Part shown: positions 5,208-5,804 of the stretch, in pieces
Layout of the letters: each line of letters opens with the position of its first letter
Numbering within the stretch: the stretch's first letter is position 1
Position numbers and translations under genes: made by a program
The notes under the pieces: model-generated
Told to the model about the DNA's origin: nothing
What the model saw: only the letters and a program-made list of their open reading frames with translations
Databases searched by the model: none
From: BM520 sp964594665
Lineage (GTDB): Bacteria; Bacteroidota; Bacteroidia; Bacteroidales; BM520
Reading direction: 5' to 3'
Assembly: GCA_964594665.1 (NCBI GenBank)
Contig: CAZQNY010000150.1
Span: forward strand, 1 to 5,804
Length of the DNA: 5,804 nt

Positions 5208-5804
5208 ATGGGATATTTATTTACATCAGAATCCGTAAGTGAAGGCCATCCTGATAAAGTGGCCGATCAGATTAGTGATGCCTTACTGGATGAATTTCTA
5301 AAACACGACCCCAACTCAAAAGTGGCCTGCGAAACACTGACAACCACCGGAATGGTAGTATGCAGCGGTGAAGTACGCACAGAAGGTTATGTTGAGTTGC
5401 AACACATTGTAAGAGATACCATTCGTGAGATTGGTTACACAAAAGCATCGTATCGTTTTGATGCTGATTCATGTGGTGTTATCTCTGCTATCCACGAACA
5501 GTCGAACGATATCCACCAGGGTGTTGAGCGCCAGAGCGAAGAAGAACAAGGCGCCGGCGACCAGGGAATTATGTTCGGTTATGCGTGCCGTGAGATGGAT
5601 AACCTTATGCCACTGCCCGTGGAATTGTCACACATTATTCTGCAAAAGCTCGCCGAGATTCGTAAGGATGGCGAACATATGACCTACCTGGCACCGGATT
5701 CCAAGTCGCAGGTTACAGTAGAGTATGATGATAACGGAGAGCCGGCACGTATCGATACCATAGTTATCTCTACGCAGCATGATGAGTTCCGTAAACCGGC
5801 TGAT
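5208..5804 (+). CDS. metK: S-adenosylmethionine synthetase (MetK), 5' part only
   Basis: MetK joins methionine and ATP to give S-adenosylmethionine, releasing phosphate and pyrophosphate, in the cytosol. The window holds 199 codons and ends in frame without a stop, roughly half of the family's usual 380-430 residues. Key sites are present at E. coli numbering: SEGHPDKVADQISDA (11-25) with His14 and the metal ligand Asp16, Glu42, Gln98, Asp101 and Asp118. The methionine/ATP signature GAGDQGIMFGYA is at 115-126. The ATG is the natural start, because MGYLFTSESVSEGHPDK aligns with the family N-terminus. There is no Shine-Dalgarno, but an A/T-rich TTTTAAA precedes the ATG. It is transcribed from its own promoter behind a long leader with a predicted SAM-II aptamer, suggesting product feedback. 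Confidence 0.98.
   Translation, partial: MGYLFTSESVSEGHPDKVADQISDALLDEFLKHDPNSKVACETLTTTGMVVCSGEVRTEGYVELQHIVRDTIREIGYTKASYRFDADSCGVISAIHEQSNDIHQGVERQSEEEQGAGDQGIMFGYACREMDNLMPLPVELSHIILQKLAEIRKDGEHMTYLAPDSKSQVTVEYDDNGEPARIDTIVISTQHDEFRKPAD

Noticed and set aside
5425..5682. 85-codon plus-strand frame
   Set aside because: It is fully inside metK in a different frame, and metK shows all its catalytic motifs through this region.

Overview
The window looks like a piece of a Bacteroidota chromosome. The gene content points there: a rplM-rpsI-rpsB ribosomal cluster whose proteins read like Bacteroidales versions, a GldA-type ABC ATPase, and a LytS/LytTR two-component pair behind a LiaF-like gene. 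The promoters agree: four start regions carry the phylum's -7 box TAnnTTTG (three are the identical octamer TACTTTTG), and Shine-Dalgarno sequences are absent or weak. A Bacteroidales or Marinilabiliales-like organism is plausible, but the genus cannot be read from this stretch.

Layout. On the minus strand, positions 1-1198 hold rplM, rpsI and the 5' part of rpsB, transcribed leftward from a near-consensus promoter at 1252-1283. The 120-bp gap between rpsI and rpsB contains a GC-rich inverted repeat that may be an rpsB leader structure. A 229-bp divergent region (1199-1427) separates this operon from a plus-strand three-gene operon: a LiaF-like membrane protein (1428-2195), a LytS/YehU-type histidine kinase (2207-3283) and a LytTR response regulator (3264-4013). 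In front of this operon are two 11-bp direct repeats with a 21-bp period, the geometry expected for a LytTR-family operator, beside a promoter with no good -33 element. Next come gldA (4065-4973) with its own -7 box, and metK (5208 to the window end, truncated) behind a leader of about 190 nt.

How the parts work together. The three-gene operon reads as a self-contained envelope-sensing module: a membrane modulator, a sensor kinase and a DNA-binding regulator that probably controls its own promoter. The metK leader begins, almost at the predicted transcription start, with a sequence that aligns closely to the SAM-II (metA-type) riboswitch aptamer. That would give feedback control of S-adenosylmethionine synthetase by its product. 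The aptamer lies about 140 nt upstream of the metK start codon, and a 21-codon ORF begins inside it, so the mechanism may differ from the classical one in which the ribosome site lies inside the aptamer. These two regulatory arrangements are the most interesting parts of an otherwise ordinary housekeeping region. No mobile elements, CRISPR arrays, tRNAs or rRNAs were seen, and no stretch longer than 300 bases lacks a gene.
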